A stretch of 64,000 bases of DNA from Rhodovastum atsumiense (GTDB lineage: Bacteria > Pseudomonadota > Alphaproteobacteria > Acetobacterales > Acetobacteraceae), in NCBI RefSeq assembly GCF_937425535.1, contig NZ_OW485601.1:2506501-2570500 (forward strand), in the 5' to 3' direction. The notes beneath the pieces are model-generated. The model made no database searches. It saw nothing but the letters and a program-made list of their open reading frames with translations, and was not told where the DNA came from. Shown piece by piece: positions 55,321 through 64,000 of the stretch. Within the stretch, counting starts at the first letter, position 1. Every line of letters begins with the position of its first letter. A program made the translations under genes and the position numbers.

Positions 55321-58208
55321 CCGCCGCCGCCGCCCGCCTGCCGGCGCCGTTCGGCCGGCTGATCGACCGTTCCCGGCCCGTGACCTTCAGCTTCGAAGGC
55401 CGCGAGGTCACCGGGCTGCACGGCGACACCATCGCCAGCGCGCTCGCCGCGTCCGGCCAGTGGATGCTGTCGCGCTCGTTCAAGTACCATCGGCCCCGTG
55501 GCGTTGTTTCGGCAGCAGGGCTCGATGCCAACGCCATGGTCCAGGTCGGCGCCGAGCCGAACGTGACCGCCGATACCCGCGCCATCGCGCCGGGGCTGCA
55601 GGTCACCGCGGTCAACACCTTCGGCGGCCTCGCGCATGACAAGGGTCGTTTCCTCGGCGTCTTCTCCCGCTTCATGCCGGTGGGGTTCTACTACCGCAGC
55701 TTCTACACCCCGCGCGTGGCCTGGAAATTCTGGGAACCGGTGATCCGGCGTCTGGCCGGGCTGGGCACGGTCGATCCGAAAACCCCGCATGCGCGCTTCG
55801 ACAAGGCCTATCTGTTCGCCGATGTCGCGGTGATCGGGGGCGGCGCCGCCGGCCTCGCCGCCGCGCTGGCCGCGGCGGAGGCCGGGGCCGAGGTGCTGCT
55901 GATCGATGACGCGGTGGCGGCCGGCGGTGCGCTGCTGTGGGCGCGGCCGGGCGTGGCGCGCGATGCGATGATTGACGCGCTGGTGGCGCGCGTGGCGGCG
56001 ACACCGCGCATCACCGTGCTGGACCAGGCAACCTGCCAGGGCCTGTTCGCCGACAACTGGCTGTCGGTGACGCGCGGCAACCGGTTGAACAAGGTGCGGG
56101 CGGGCGCGGTGGTGGTGGCCACCGGTGCGCATGAGCAGCCGGCGGTGTTCCGCAACAACGACCTCCCGGGGATCATGTTGGGCAGCGCGGCGCAACGGCT
56201 GATGGCGCTGCATGCCGTCCGGCCCGGACAGCGCGCCGTGGTGCTGGCAGCCAATGCCGATGCCTATGGTGTGGCGCTGGACCTGCTGGATGCCGGGGTC
56301 GAGGTGGCCGCCATCGCCGATCTGCGTCCGGCTCTCGGCGACGATCCGCGCGAGAACGCGGTGGCAGCGTGCGGCCTGCCGATCCGGACCGGCACCGCCA
56401 TCGCCGAGGCGCTGGCGGGCGGGAACCATGTGCGCGCGGTGCGGCTCGCGCCGGTGCTGGCGCCCGGAAAGCTCGGCCCGGTGACTGAAACGGTTGCCTG
56501 CGACCTGGTCTGTGTCTCGGTCGGTTACGTGCCGCTGACGCAGTTGCTGTCGCAGGGCGGGGCACGGCTGGTGCCCGATGCGGCGACCTGCCTGCCGCGG
56601 CTTGCCTCCCTGTCGGAGGGGCTGTTCGCCGCCGGCGCGGTGCGCGGCGTCTGGCGCCCGGAGGCGGCGATCGCCGACGGCACCCGCGCCGGCCGCGAGG
56701 CCGCCGCTTATGCCGGGCATCCCTGCGACATCCCTGCGGCGGTCGCTCCGGATGATGCCGGCCTGACCTATCCGCAGCCGGTCTTCCCGCATCCGCGGGG
56801 GAAGGACTTCGTCGATTTCGACGAGGACATCCAGGTCCATGACGTGGTCGATGCCGCGGCGATGGGCTGGGATCACATCCAGTTGCTCAAGCGCTTCACC
56901 ACCGCCGGCATGGGGCCGAGCCAGGGCAAGCTCACCAATGCCCTGGTGCAGGGCCTGCTGTCACGGCAGACCGGCAGTGCGCCGCCGACGGTCGGCACCG
57001 TCACCATCCGCCCGCCGATTACCGGCGAGAAACTCGGCCATCTGGCCGGGCGCAGCTTCGAACCGGTGCGGCGGACGCCGATGCATGCGCGCCATCTCGC
57101 GGCCGGGGCGAAGATGATGACAGCCGGGCTGTGGATGCGGCCGGCCTGGTACGGCCCCGACCGGGACGCGGCGATCACCGCGGAGGTGACGGCGGCGCGC
57201 CAAAGCGTGGGCATGATCGATGTCTCCACGCTGGGTGGGCTCGACATTCGCGGCCCGGAGGCGGCGGCGTTCCTGGAGCGCATCTATGCCTGGACCTATG
57301 CCGGGCTGCCGGTGGGCCGGCTGCGCTATGTGCTGATGCTGGACGAGACCGGCGCCATCATCGATGACGGCGTCGCCGCGCGGCTGCACGAGCGGCATTT
57401 CTACGTCACCGCCACCACTGGCGGCGTCGATCGCGTGTTCCGGCTGATGCAGTTCTTCAACGCGCAATGGCGGATGCAGGTGGACATCGCCCAGGTCACC
57501 GCCGCCTATGCCGGGGTCAACCTGATCGGGCCGCGCTCGCGCGAGGTGCTGCAATCGGTGGGCTGCGACATCGATGTTTCGCCGGCGGCCTTCCCTTATC
57601 TCGGCGTTCGCACCGGCACTGTCGCCGGCATTCCCGCACGGGTGCTGCGGGTCGGCTTCGGCGGCGAACTGGGCTACGAGATCCATGTTCCCTCCAGTCG
57701 CGGCGCCGAACTGTGGGATGCGCTGATGGCGGCCAGGGGCGCCGCCGGTGTGCGCCCCGTCGGCGTGGAGGCGCAGCGTGTGCTGCGTCTGGAGAAGGGG
57801 CACATCATCGTTGGCCAGGATACCGACAGCCTGACGCATCCCGCCGAGGCTGGTCTGGCCTGGGCGGTGGGACGCAAGAAGGTCGATTTCATCGGCAAGG
57901 CGGCCATGGATGCGCTGGAGGCAAAGCCGCCGGCCCGCCGGCTGGTCGGGTTCGAACTGACCGATGCCGCCGCGCCCGGCCCGGCCGAGAATCATCTTGT
58001 CATCCGGGGCGGGGACATCGTCGGGCGGGTCACCTCGGTGGCGCGATCGCCGACGCTGGGGCGCGTGATCGGGCTGGCTTTCGTGGCGCCTGATCAGGCC
58101 GAGCCTGGGAGTTTGTTCCAGATCCGCGGTCCGCGCGGGGTGATGATCGAGGCCCGCGTGGTGCCGACCCCGTTCTATGATCCCGACAACGCGCGGCAGA
58201 AGGCTTGA
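55317..58208 (+). CDS. soxA: Sarcosine oxidase alpha subunit (SoxA)
   Basis: A 963-residue fusion. N-terminal 2Fe-2S-like fold without the Cys cluster (about 20-110; VTFSFEGREVTGLHGDTIASALAASGQ..LSRSFKYHRPRGV). NAD/FAD-binding region: DVAVIGGGAAGLAAALAAAEAGAEVLLIDD near 170 and GAVVVATGAHEQPAVFRNNDLPGIMLGSAAQRL. C-terminal folate-binding GcvT-like domain from about 600 (VTAARQSVGMIDVSTLGGLDIRGPEAAAFLERIYAW, GYEIHVPSS). It accepts the methylene group on tetrahydrofolate. The start is GTG overlapping the soxD stop (GTGA), so translation is coupled. Confidence 0.93.
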   Translation: MTAAAARLPAPFGRLIDRSRPVTFSFEGREVTGLHGDTIASALAASGQWMLSRSFKYHRPRGVVSAAGLDANAMVQVGAEPNVTADTRAIAPGLQVTAVNTFGGLAHDKGRFLGVFSRFMPVGFYYRSFYTPRVAWKFWEPVIRRLAGLGTVDPKTPHARFDKAYLFADVAVIGGGAAGLAAALAAAEAGAEVLLIDDAVAAGGALLWARPGVARDAMIDALVARVAATPRITVLDQATCQGLFADNWLSVTRGNRLNKVRAGAVVVATGAHEQPAVFRNNDLPGIMLGSAAQRLMALHAVRPGQRAVVLAANADAYGVALDLLDAGVEVAAIADLRPALGDDPRENAVAACGLPIRTGTAIAEALAGGNHVRAVRLAPVLAPGKLGPVTETVACDLVCVSVGYVPLTQLLSQGGARLVPDAATCLPRLASLSEGLFAAGAVRGVWRPEAAIADGTRAGREAAAYAGHPCDIPAAVAPDDAGLTYPQPVFPHPRGKDFVDFDEDIQVHDVVDAAAMGWDHIQLLKRFTTAGMGPSQGKLTNALVQGLLSRQTGSAPPTVGTVTIRPPITGEKLGHLAGRSFEPVRRTPMHARHLAAGAKMMTAGLWMRPAWYGPDRDAAITAEVTAARQSVGMIDVSTLGGLDIRGPEAAAFLERIYAWTYAGLPVGRLRYVLMLDETGAIIDDGVAARLHERHFYVTATTGGVDRVFRLMQFFNAQWRMQVDIAQVTAAYAGVNLIGPRSREVLQSVGCDIDVSPAAFPYLGVRTGTVAGIPARVLRVGFGGELGYEIHVPSSRGAELWDALMAARGAAGVRPVGVEAQRVLRLEKGHIIVGQDTDSLTHPAEAGLAWAVGRKKVDFIGKAAMDALEAKPPARRLVGFELTDAAAPGPAENHLVIRGGDIVGRVTSVARSPTLGRVIGLAFVAPDQAEPGSLFQIRGPRGVMIEARVVPTPFYDPDNARQKA

Positions 58209-58211
58209 GCC

Positions 58212-58712
58212 ATGTCCGATACGGTTCTGCGCGATTTTTCCGACCGTCCGCGCATCGGCTTCAAAGGGGCTGACACCTCGCGCTGGCTGAGCCAGCAGGG
58301 GCTGCGCTTCGGCGATGCGTCCAACCGTGCCTATCCGCAGCCTGATGGATCGCTGCTTGTGCGGCTGTCACCGGGTGAATTCCTGTTGCTGGAGGCGGGC
58401 GATACGGGGGCGGTGGTACGGTTGCAGGCGGCGTGGTCATGGGAGGCGGAGGCCGGGCTGTGTTTCCCGGTGCCACGCCGTGACAGCCATGCCTGGTTCC
58501 ATCTGGAGGGCGCACGGGTGCCGGAGGTCTTCGCCACGTTATGTGGGGTTGATTTGCGGTTGCACCGCTTTGCCGACCATTCGGTTGCGCAGACCTCGGT
58601 GGCCCGGCTGAATGCCATCGTCATCCGCGATGGGGATGGCTTTCATCTGCTGGCTGACAGTGCTTCCGCGGAATATCTGCAAGCCTGCCTGAGCGACGCC
58701 CTCGCGGCCTAG
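58212..58712 (+). CDS. soxG: Sarcosine oxidase gamma subunit (SoxG)
   Basis: A 166-residue subunit with a GcvT/folate-domain-like fold, structural in the complex. RIGFKGADTSRWLSQQGL, LVRLSPGEFLLLE and CFPVPRRDSHAWFHLEGARVPEVFATLCGVDLR are the recognisable SoxG blocks. It starts 3 bp after the soxA stop. It is the last sox gene; a hairpin repeat follows, so the operon probably ends there. The glyA, purU and folD partners often seen with soxBDAG are not in the window. Confidence 0.88.
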   Translation: MSDTVLRDFSDRPRIGFKGADTSRWLSQQGLRFGDASNRAYPQPDGSLLVRLSPGEFLLLEAGDTGAVVRLQAAWSWEAEAGLCFPVPRRDSHAWFHLEGARVPEVFATLCGVDLRLHRFADHSVAQTSVARLNAIVIRDGDGFHLLADSASAEYLQACLSDALAA

Positions 58713-58715
58713 AAT

Positions 58716-58795
58716 GGGATCCAAGGGCCTTATGGCCCTTGGTGGAGGTCCAGGAGGCGAAGCCTCCTGGTGGGGTTTGGGGCAACGCCCCAACA
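58716..58795. repeat. Multi-hairpin intergenic repeat, copy B
   Basis: Hairpins CCAAGGGCC..GGCCCTTGG (58721-58742), CCAGGAGG..CCTCCTGG (58750-58770) and TGGGGC..GCCCCA match copy A at 8670-8740 with few changes, in the same orientation. It starts 4 bp after the soxG stop, so it may also serve as its terminator. Confidence 0.8.
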
Positions 58796-58899
58796 TCAAG
58801 CAGAAGTGATCCCTGGTTTCCTGGACTGGTAGATTTGCAGTTCTCCTGCATCTGCCACTCTACGGGGTCGAACGATAAGAACGACAGGAGGGGGAAACC

Positions 58900-60138
58900 G
58901 TGAGAATGCGGAAGAGCTGGCTCGCCGCCGGTCTTTTGCTGGCGGGGCTGAGTGCCCAGGCGGCCGATCTCAAAAGCTACGATTCCAGCAAGCCATCGTT
59001 CTGGGCCAACCCGCCGCCGGATTGGTTCCTTGGTGACGAAACCGAGGCGCAGAAGGGCTTGGCACCGCCGTCCGGCCCGGCCTTGCCCACGCCGCTGGCG
59101 GAGCTGCAGGACAATCTGAAGAAGGTGAAGCTGCCGGCTGGTTTCAAAATCGAGGTCTATGCCAGCGGCCTGCCCGAAGCGCGGCAGATGGCCTGGGGCG
59201 ACAACGGGACTCTGTTCGTAGGCTCGTTCAATGCGACGAATGTCTATGCCGTCGTTGACCAGGGTGGCAAGCGGACCGTCAGGACGATCCTGAAGGGGCT
59301 GAACATGCCGACCGGGGTCGCCTTCCGGGATGGGGCGCTCTATGTCGTCGCCATCAACAAGTTGCTGCGCTACGACAAGGCGGAGGCGAATCTCGATCGC
59401 ATGCCGGAGCCGGTCGTCGTCTATGACGACATGCCGCCTTTCGTGGCGCATGGGTGGAAATACATCGTCACCGACAAGGACGGGTGGATGTATCTCCCGT
59501 TCGGGCCGCCGTTCAACATCGGCATCCCGCCGACCAGTGTCTCGCAGATCCGGCGTGTCGATTCCCGGACGGGGCTGGCGGAGATCGTGGCGTTGGGTGT
59601 GCGCAACAGCGTCGGCGGCGACATCGATCCGCGCAGCGGCGAATACTGGTTCACCGAGAATGCCCGCGACTGGATCAGCGATGACCTGCCGAGCGACAAG
59701 CTGAACCGCATCAGCCGGCTCGGCGAGCATTTCGGCTATCCCTATTGTCACCAGGGGGACATGCCGGATCCGAAATTCGCGCTCGGTCATTCCTGCGAGG
59801 AATTCACGCCGCCGGTGCTCAAGCTGGGGGCGCATGTGGCGCCGCTTGGGATGAAATTCTACACCGGCGACCAGTTCCCCGCCGAGTACAGGAACAACAT
59901 CTTCATCGCCGAGCATGGCTCCTGGAACCGTCACCGCTACCAGGGCGCGCGCATCGTGCGCGTCGTCGTCGATCCCGACGGCAGGAATGCGAGGCAGGAG
60001 GTCTTCGCCGAAGGCTGGATCAGCGGCGAGCGCGACTATGCCGGACGCCCGGCCGATATCCTGGTGGCGCGCGACGGGTCGCTGCTGGTGGCCGATGACT
60101 GGGCCGGCGCGATCTATCGCATCAGCTACGCGAAGTGA
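58900..60138 (+). CDS. PQQ-type sorbosone/aldose dehydrogenase-like periplasmic protein
   Basis: A 412-residue six-bladed beta-propeller of the glucose/sorbosone dehydrogenase family. Signal peptide MRMRKSWLAAGLLLAGLSAQAA. The propeller begins LPAGFKIEVYASGLPEARQMAWGDNGTLFVGS. It has GVRNSVGGDIDPRSGEYWFTENARDW, characteristic of L-sorbosone dehydrogenases, and ends FIAEHGSWNRHRYQGARIVRVVV and ADDWAGAIYRISY. The GTG at 58900 has AGGAGGGGG 5 bases upstream, which decides the start over ATG 58906. It overlaps the cytochrome c gene by 4 bp, which should take its electrons. PQQ synthesis genes are not in the window. Confidence 0.85.
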   Translation: MRMRKSWLAAGLLLAGLSAQAADLKSYDSSKPSFWANPPPDWFLGDETEAQKGLAPPSGPALPTPLAELQDNLKKVKLPAGFKIEVYASGLPEARQMAWGDNGTLFVGSFNATNVYAVVDQGGKRTVRTILKGLNMPTGVAFRDGALYVVAINKLLRYDKAEANLDRMPEPVVVYDDMPPFVAHGWKYIVTDKDGWMYLPFGPPFNIGIPPTSVSQIRRVDSRTGLAEIVALGVRNSVGGDIDPRSGEYWFTENARDWISDDLPSDKLNRISRLGEHFGYPYCHQGDMPDPKFALGHSCEEFTPPVLKLGAHVAPLGMKFYTGDQFPAEYRNNIFIAEHGSWNRHRYQGARIVRVVVDPDGRNARQEVFAEGWISGERDYAGRPADILVARDGSLLVADDWAGAIYRISYAK

Positions 60139-60776
60139 CGGCAGCTTCAGGATGCGGGCGTGGGATGCTCGTATTGCTGGTGCTTTTGCTGTGGCCTGTC
60201 TTCCTGGCCCGGGCCGCGCCCGGCGATGTGGAGGCAGGCCGGCAGAAGGCCGCGATCTGCGCGACCTGCCACGGCGAGAAGGGCGTTTCGGCGATGCCGG
60301 GCATCCCCTCGCTCGCCGGGCAGACCGATCAGTTCCTGCAGTGGCAACTGGTGTTCTTCCGTTCGGGGCGACGGCAAAGTCCGCTGATGAGCCCGAACGC
60401 GGCGCCCCTCAGCGACGACGATATCCGTGATCTCGGCGCCTATTTCGCCAGCCTGCCGCGCGGGGCCGGGGCGGCGGGGGAAGCGGATGACGGCTTGAAG
60501 GACAAGGGCCGTGCGCTGGCGCAGCAGCACCGGTGCGCGGCCTGCCACATGGATGATTTCCGGGGCCAGCGGGCGGCCCCGGCGATCGCCAACCAGCGCG
60601 AGGACTACCTGGCGAAGGCGTTGCAGGACTACCGTTCCGCCGCGCGCCCGAGCGTCGGCGTCGCGGCGATGACCGAGGCGGCGGCGCGGCTGGGCGACGA
60701 GGACATCGCCGCCCTGGCGCATTACCTGGCGACGCTGCCCCAGCACTCGCCCGGCAGCAGCACCATGGCGAAATAG
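60135..60776 (+). CDS. Periplasmic diheme cytochrome c (c4-like)
   Basis: A 213-residue exported cytochrome. The signal sequence is [18 protein letters not shown], preceded by about 10 residues if the GTG at 60135 is used (ATG 60165 is the alternative). Two heme motifs: CATCHGEKG (near 45) and CAACHMDDF (near 135), each with a later Met candidate (SPLMSPN; VAAMTEA). The tandem arrangement resembles cytochrome c4. It is coupled to the upstream PQQ-type dehydrogenase by a GTGA overlap and is probably its electron acceptor, passing electrons to a terminal oxidase. Its 3' end overlaps cobI on the opposite strand by 55 bp. Confidence 0.86.
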   Translation: MTAASGCGRGMLVLLVLLLWPVFLARAAPGDVEAGRQKAAICATCHGEKGVSAMPGIPSLAGQTDQFLQWQLVFFRSGRRQSPLMSPNAAPLSDDDIRDLGAYFASLPRGAGAAGEADDGLKDKGRALAQQHRCAACHMDDFRGQRAAPAIANQREDYLAKALQDYRSAARPSVGVAAMTEAAARLGDEDIAALAHYLATLPQHSPGSSTMAK

Positions 60777-61477
60777 GGCACGGTCTCCGCGTCCACTTCA
60801 TCCAGGCGGGCGACGCGCTGCCCGGCCATGGTCGCGCGTTCGACATAGCGCGCCCGGTCCAGCAGCCCGAGCGACTGCACCACCGCGCGCACCTTGGTGA
60901 AGTTGCCGCCCAACTTCATGATCGCCGCCGCCTCGCAGCCGGCGAGCCGCCGCCGCAGTTCCTCCTCCGCCAGCACGCCCGACAGCACGGTCAGGGTCTG
61001 GTTGCGGTAGACCAGTGGCGCGCCCAGCACCGCGGACGAGGCAAGCACCGAGCACACCCCCGGCACCACTTCGGTCTGGTAGCGCCCGGCGAGCCGATCG
61101 TGCAGGTACATGAACGACCCGTAGAAGAACGGATCGCCTTCGCAGATCACCGCCACGTCGCGGCCGGCATCGAGATGCGCCGCCACTTCCGCCGCGGCTT
61201 CGTCGTAGAAGCCGCGCAGCGCGGTTTCATAGCAGAACGGCGCCGGCAGTTTCTCCACCGTCACGGGATAGACCAGCCGCAGCCGGATCTGCTCCTCGCG
61301 CAGATAACCGGCGACCGTGGTCAGGGCGTTGCCGTTCTTGCCGCGGGCCGCAGGGTAGGCCACCACCGGCGCGGCCTGCAGCAGCCGCAGCGCCTTGAGC
61401 GTGATCAGCTCGGGATCGCCCGGCCCGACGCCAAGGCCGAACAGCCGTCCGGGGGAGGGGGGAAGGACTTCGCTCAT
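60722..61477 (-). CDS. cobI: Precorrin-2 C20-methyltransferase CobI
   Basis: A SAM-dependent methyltransferase of the cobalamin pathway that methylates C-20 of precorrin-2. The 251-residue protein shows [23 protein letters not shown] at the N-terminus, [39 protein letters not shown] (second SAM motif) and [23 protein letters not shown]. Its start overlaps the cobM stop by 4 bp. Last gene of cobN-cobM-cobI in this operon. Confidence 0.93.
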   Translation of the reverse strand: MSEVLPPSPGRLFGLGVGPGDPELITLKALRLLQAAPVVAYPAARGKNGNALTTVAGYLREEQIRLRLVYPVTVEKLPAPFCYETALRGFYDEAAAEVAAHLDAGRDVAVICEGDPFFYGSFMYLHDRLAGRYQTEVVPGVCSVLASSAVLGAPLVYRNQTLTVLSGVLAEEELRRRLAGCEAAAIMKLGGNFTKVRAVVQSLGLLDRARYVERATMAGQRVARLDEVDAETVPYFAMVLLPGECWGSVAR

Positions 61478-62262
61478 GGGCTCTGCAACTCATCGGAGGA
61501 ACGGGGGCCGCCGGGGCGGAAGCGGCGGCGGTAATCGGGGTCATAGAGGGCGCTCTCGCGGAAATCGCCATCCGCCAGCGCACGGCCGACCAGCACCAGC
61601 GCGGTGCGCTCGGCCGGGTCGGCGGCCAGTTGCGCGACGATGCTGCCGAGCGTGCCGCGCAGGATGCGTTCTTCCGGCCAGGTTGCCCGCACCACGACAG
61701 CGACCGGGCAGTCGGCCCCGTAGAGCGGGGTGAGCTCCGCGACGATGTGGTCCAGCGCATGGATCGCGAGATGCACGGCGAGCGTGGCTCCGGTGGCGCC
61801 GAATGCCGCCAGCGTTTCCTTGGGCGGCATCGCCGAGGCGCGGCCGGAGACACGGGTCAGCACCACGCTCTGCGCCACTTCCGGCACCGTCAGCTCGTGC
61901 CCGAGCGCGGCAGCGGCGGCGGCGAAGGCCGGCACGCCGGGGGTCAGGGTGTAGGGGATGCCGTGCCGGCGCAGCCGGCGAATCTGTTCGGCAACCGCGC
62001 TGAACACCGACAGGTCGCCCGAATGCAGCCGCGCCACATCCTCTCCGCGCGCCTGCGCGGCGACGTATTCCGCCTCGATCTGGTCGAGCGTCATCGGCGC
62101 GGTGTCGACGAGGCGCGCCTCCGCAGGGCAGTACGCAAGCAAGCCCGGCGGCACGATCGAGCCAGCGTAGAGGCAGACCGGGCAGCGCGCCAGCAGGTCG
62201 CGCCCGCGTATGGTGATGAGGTCGGCGGCGCCCGGTCCGGCGCCGATGAAATGCACGGTCAT
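61474..62262 (-). CDS. cobM: Precorrin-4 C11-methyltransferase CobM
   Basis: Methylates C-11 of precorrin-4. The 262-residue protein begins [42 protein letters not shown], the CobM/CbiF hallmark. It continues with [47 protein letters not shown] and ends with [19 protein letters not shown]. It overlaps cobI (4 bp) and its ATG overlaps the cobN stop by 4 bp, so the three are co-translated. Confidence 0.94.
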   Translation of the reverse strand: MTVHFIGAGPGAADLITIRGRDLLARCPVCLYAGSIVPPGLLAYCPAEARLVDTAPMTLDQIEAEYVAAQARGEDVARLHSGDLSVFSAVAEQIRRLRRHGIPYTLTPGVPAFAAAAAALGHELTVPEVAQSVVLTRVSGRASAMPPKETLAAFGATGATLAVHLAIHALDHIVAELTPLYGADCPVAVVVRATWPEERILRGTLGSIVAQLAADPAERTALVLVGRALADGDFRESALYDPDYRRRFRPGGPRSSDELQSP

Positions 62263-64000
62263 GTCTCGTCTTCTTCCGCGAGCCGGAGGGAGATATCGTT
62301 GCGTCGCGGCCGCCACAAATCGCGCCGCAGCGCCTCGCGCAGCCGCGCCGCCATGGCCGCGCGCGCCGCCGGGTTGGCCTGGCGCAGGAAGCCATCCACC
62401 GTGGCGTCCCCGAGGGTCGCGTCGAACACCAGGTCGAACTGCCGGTCGAGCCGCTGCGGCAGGGTGGCGGCAAAGCCGAACAGACCTTCCAGCGTGCGCG
62501 CGATCTCGGCACCGCCGCGATAGCCGTGGCGCATCATGCCGGCGATCCAGGCCGGGTTGGCGGCGCGTCCGCGCACCACCCGCGCGACTTCCTCGGCCAG
62601 GGTGAAGCTGCGCGGCGTCTGTGGCTCGGAGGTGTCGAGGTGATACAGCGCCGGGCGCGCGCCCAGGCTGTCGGCGGCGGCGGCGAAGCCGCCTTCGTGC
62701 AGGGCGTATTCGGGGCTGTCGAGCAGGTCGGTCTCGCGATGGTCCTGCGCATGCACGAACAGGTCGGCCCCGGCCACGCGTTCGGCGAAAGCCGCGGCGT
62801 CGGCGGCGCCGTGCAGATCCTGGCCATAGGCATGCGCCGAGGCAGCCAGGTAGGCGCTGCCGAGTTCGGCACGTCGTTCCCAGCGCCCTTGCGCCAGCGC
62901 CTCGCCGAAGCCGGCGCCGTAATCGCCCGGGGTGGTGCCGTAGACGCGTGCGGTCGTCCGTCGCAGCGCTTCGCCCGAAAGCCCCCGCGCCGCGGCGGCG
63001 AGGCCATTCCATTCCTCGGCTTCGTCGCGCGCGGCGATCATGCGCACGGCGCTGTCGAACAGCAGGATCTGCGCCTCGAAAGTGTCGCGGAACAAACCCG
63101 AGATCCGCAGCGTTACATCGACGCGCGGCCGGTCAAGCAGCGCGAGTGGCAGGACCTCCACCCCGCTCACGCGCGCGGATCCCTCATCCCACACCGGCCG
63201 CGCACCCATCAGCACCAGCGCCAGCGCCAGTTCCTCGCCGCCGGTGCGCAGGCTGGCGCTGCCCCACAGGTCCAGCACCAGGCGGCGCGGCCAGTCGCCG
63301 TGATCCTGCAGATGCCGCCGTACCAGCTCCGCCGCCGCGCGTTCCGCCAGCACGACGGCGGCGCGGGTCGGGATGGCGCGCGGATCCACCGCGAACAGGT
63401 TGCGCCCGGTCGGCAGCACATCAGCGCGGCCGCGCGTCGGCGCCCCCGCCGGTCCCGGGGCCACCAGCCGTCCGTCCAGCGCCGCCAGCAGCGCCGCGCG
63501 CTCGGCTACGGCACTGTGATCGAGGTCAGCAGCCAGCCGCGCCGGGTCCACGCCGGGGCAGGCCTGGTGTAGCGCGTCCAGCAACGCCGCGCGGGTGGAC
63601 TCTGCCGGCGGACGGCCGAACACGTGCAGGCCGTCGCGGATCTGCAACTCCTTCACGTCGCACAGATACGCGTCCAGCCGCGCCAGTGCCTCGTCATCCG
63701 GCGCGTCGGCGGCCACGCCGCTTTCCGCCAGCAACCCCACGGCGGCGGCACGATCGAGTATCTCGCGGCGCAGCAGTGTGGCGCGGCGGCGGTCGAGCCC
63801 GTCGGCGACAGCGTATTCGTCGATCAGCCGTTCCAACTCGGTAGCGGCGCCGTGGCTGCCGGCGCGGCGTAGCGGCGGCGTCAGGTGGCCGATGGTGATG
63901 GCGCCGAGCCGCCGCTTCGCCACTGCCGCCTCGCCGGGATTGTTGACGATGAACGGGTAGATCACCGGCAGCCCGCCGGTCAGTGCTGCCGGGGCGCAGG
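62259..64000 (-). CDS. cobN: Cobaltochelatase large subunit CobN (C-terminal part; 5' truncated by window edge)
   Basis: The metal-chelating subunit that inserts cobalt into hydrogenobyrinic acid a,c-diamide, with CobS and CobT. The frame is open to base 64000, so at least 580 residues of an ~1100-1300-residue protein are visible. [64 protein letters not shown], and [20 protein letters not shown] are characteristic of CobN. An apparent start at 63965 is an internal Val codon. The stop overlaps cobM by 4 bp. CobN belongs to the aerobic route, consistent with cobF in the window. Confidence 0.93.
   Translation of the reverse strand, partial: CAPAALTGGLPVIYPFIVNNPGEAAVAKRRLGAITIGHLTPPLRRAGSHGAATELERLIDEYAVADGLDRRRATLLRREILDRAAAVGLLAESGVAADAPDDEALARLDAYLCDVKELQIRDGLHVFGRPPAESTRAALLDALHQACPGVDPARLAADLDHSAVAERAALLAALDGRLVAPGPAGAPTRGRADVLPTGRNLFAVDPRAIPTRAAVVLAERAAAELVRRHLQDHGDWPRRLVLDLWGSASLRTGGEELALALVLMGARPVWDEGSARVSGVEVLPLALLDRPRVDVTLRISGLFRDTFEAQILLFDSAVRMIAARDEAEEWNGLAAAARGLSGEALRRTTARVYGTTPGDYGAGFGEALAQGRWERRAELGSAYLAASAHAYGQDLHGAADAAAFAERVAGADLFVHAQDHRETDLLDSPEYALHEGGFAAAADSLGARPALYHLDTSEPQTPRSFTLAEEVARVVRGRAANPAWIAGMMRHGYRGGAEIARTLEGLFGFAATLPQRLDRQFDLVFDATLGDATVDGFLRQANPAARAAMAARLREALRRDLWRPRRNDISLRLAEEDET

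Noticed and set aside
60722-60776. Possible frameshift where the cytochrome c and cobI genes overlap
   Set aside because: Both frames are intact with family-typical ends. It is a simple 55-bp convergent overlap.

Overview
The window is about 70% GC by eye and carries no rRNA, tRNA, insertion sequence, prophage or CRISPR array that I can see. The gene set points to a phototrophic, respiratory alphaproteobacterium, most likely an Acetobacteraceae-type purple bacterium. The pointers are a PpsR photosynthesis repressor beside a bacteriophytochrome and heme oxygenase, a photoactive yellow protein (PYP), aerobic-type cobalamin genes (cobF, cobI, cobM, cobN), a periplasmic sorbosone-type dehydrogenase with a cytochrome c, and an lpiA-acvB pair. 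The family assignment is inference; the phototroph assignment rests on PpsR, BphP and PYP.

Layout. 1-2045: the 3' part of a bifunctional Aas acyltransferase/acyl-ACP synthetase. 2152-4546 (minus): a PAS/histidine-kinase-like/receiver/PAS protein overlapping a PYP gene. 5012-6052: NAD-type isocitrate dehydrogenase, ended by a strong bidirectional hairpin shared with dadA. 6093-10421: alr-dadA with a divergent TyrR-like activator and a TyrR-like box between them. 10444-12936: an NhaP antiporter with a cyclic-nucleotide-binding tail. 13037-17521: a small glycoconjugate locus (WecG/TagA transferase, an unrecognised protein, WecB epimerase, FAD oxidoreductase). 17892-19179: cobF and a YbaK-type deacylase. 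19502-22713: a periplasmic binding protein coupled to a hybrid histidine kinase. 22728-27278 (minus): ppsR-bphP-bphO and a DUF2934 gene.

27893-30754: a universal stress protein, an MgtC-like membrane protein, a DUF6197 protein, then the ATPase of a nickel/cobalt transporter. 29960-33472: cbiMN-cbiQ-cbiO, divergent from nikR. 33498-35604: phosphoribosyltransferase, Hsp20 and lytic transglycosylase. 35939-37816: class I PHA synthase. 37839-44677 (minus): kduD, a GH15 glycosidase, and mprF/lpiA-acvB. 45178-49594: a coiled-coil lipoprotein, a GST with a divergent ArsR-type regulator, and a membrane coiled-coil protein holding perfect 81-bp tandem repeats. 49625-53737 (minus): a large DUF4011 helicase-nuclease. 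53781-60776: soxBDAG sarcosine oxidase, then a PQQ-type dehydrogenase and its cytochrome c. 60722-64000 (minus): cobN (partial)-cobM-cobI.

The most interesting points are: (1) PYP translationally coupled to a histidine-kinase-like protein that keeps its phospho-acceptor His but has lost its ATP-binding boxes; (2) two photoreceptor systems (PYP and BphP/PpsR) within 25 kb; (3) a membrane coiled-coil protein with five DNA-identical repeats; (4) a single-gene helicase-nuclease resembling defence proteins; (5) a binding-protein/kinase sensory pair. Several operator-like palindromes (TyrR-type, LacI-type, ArsR-type, and one inside the ppsR promoter) and a dispersed multi-hairpin repeat family were read directly from the sequence.
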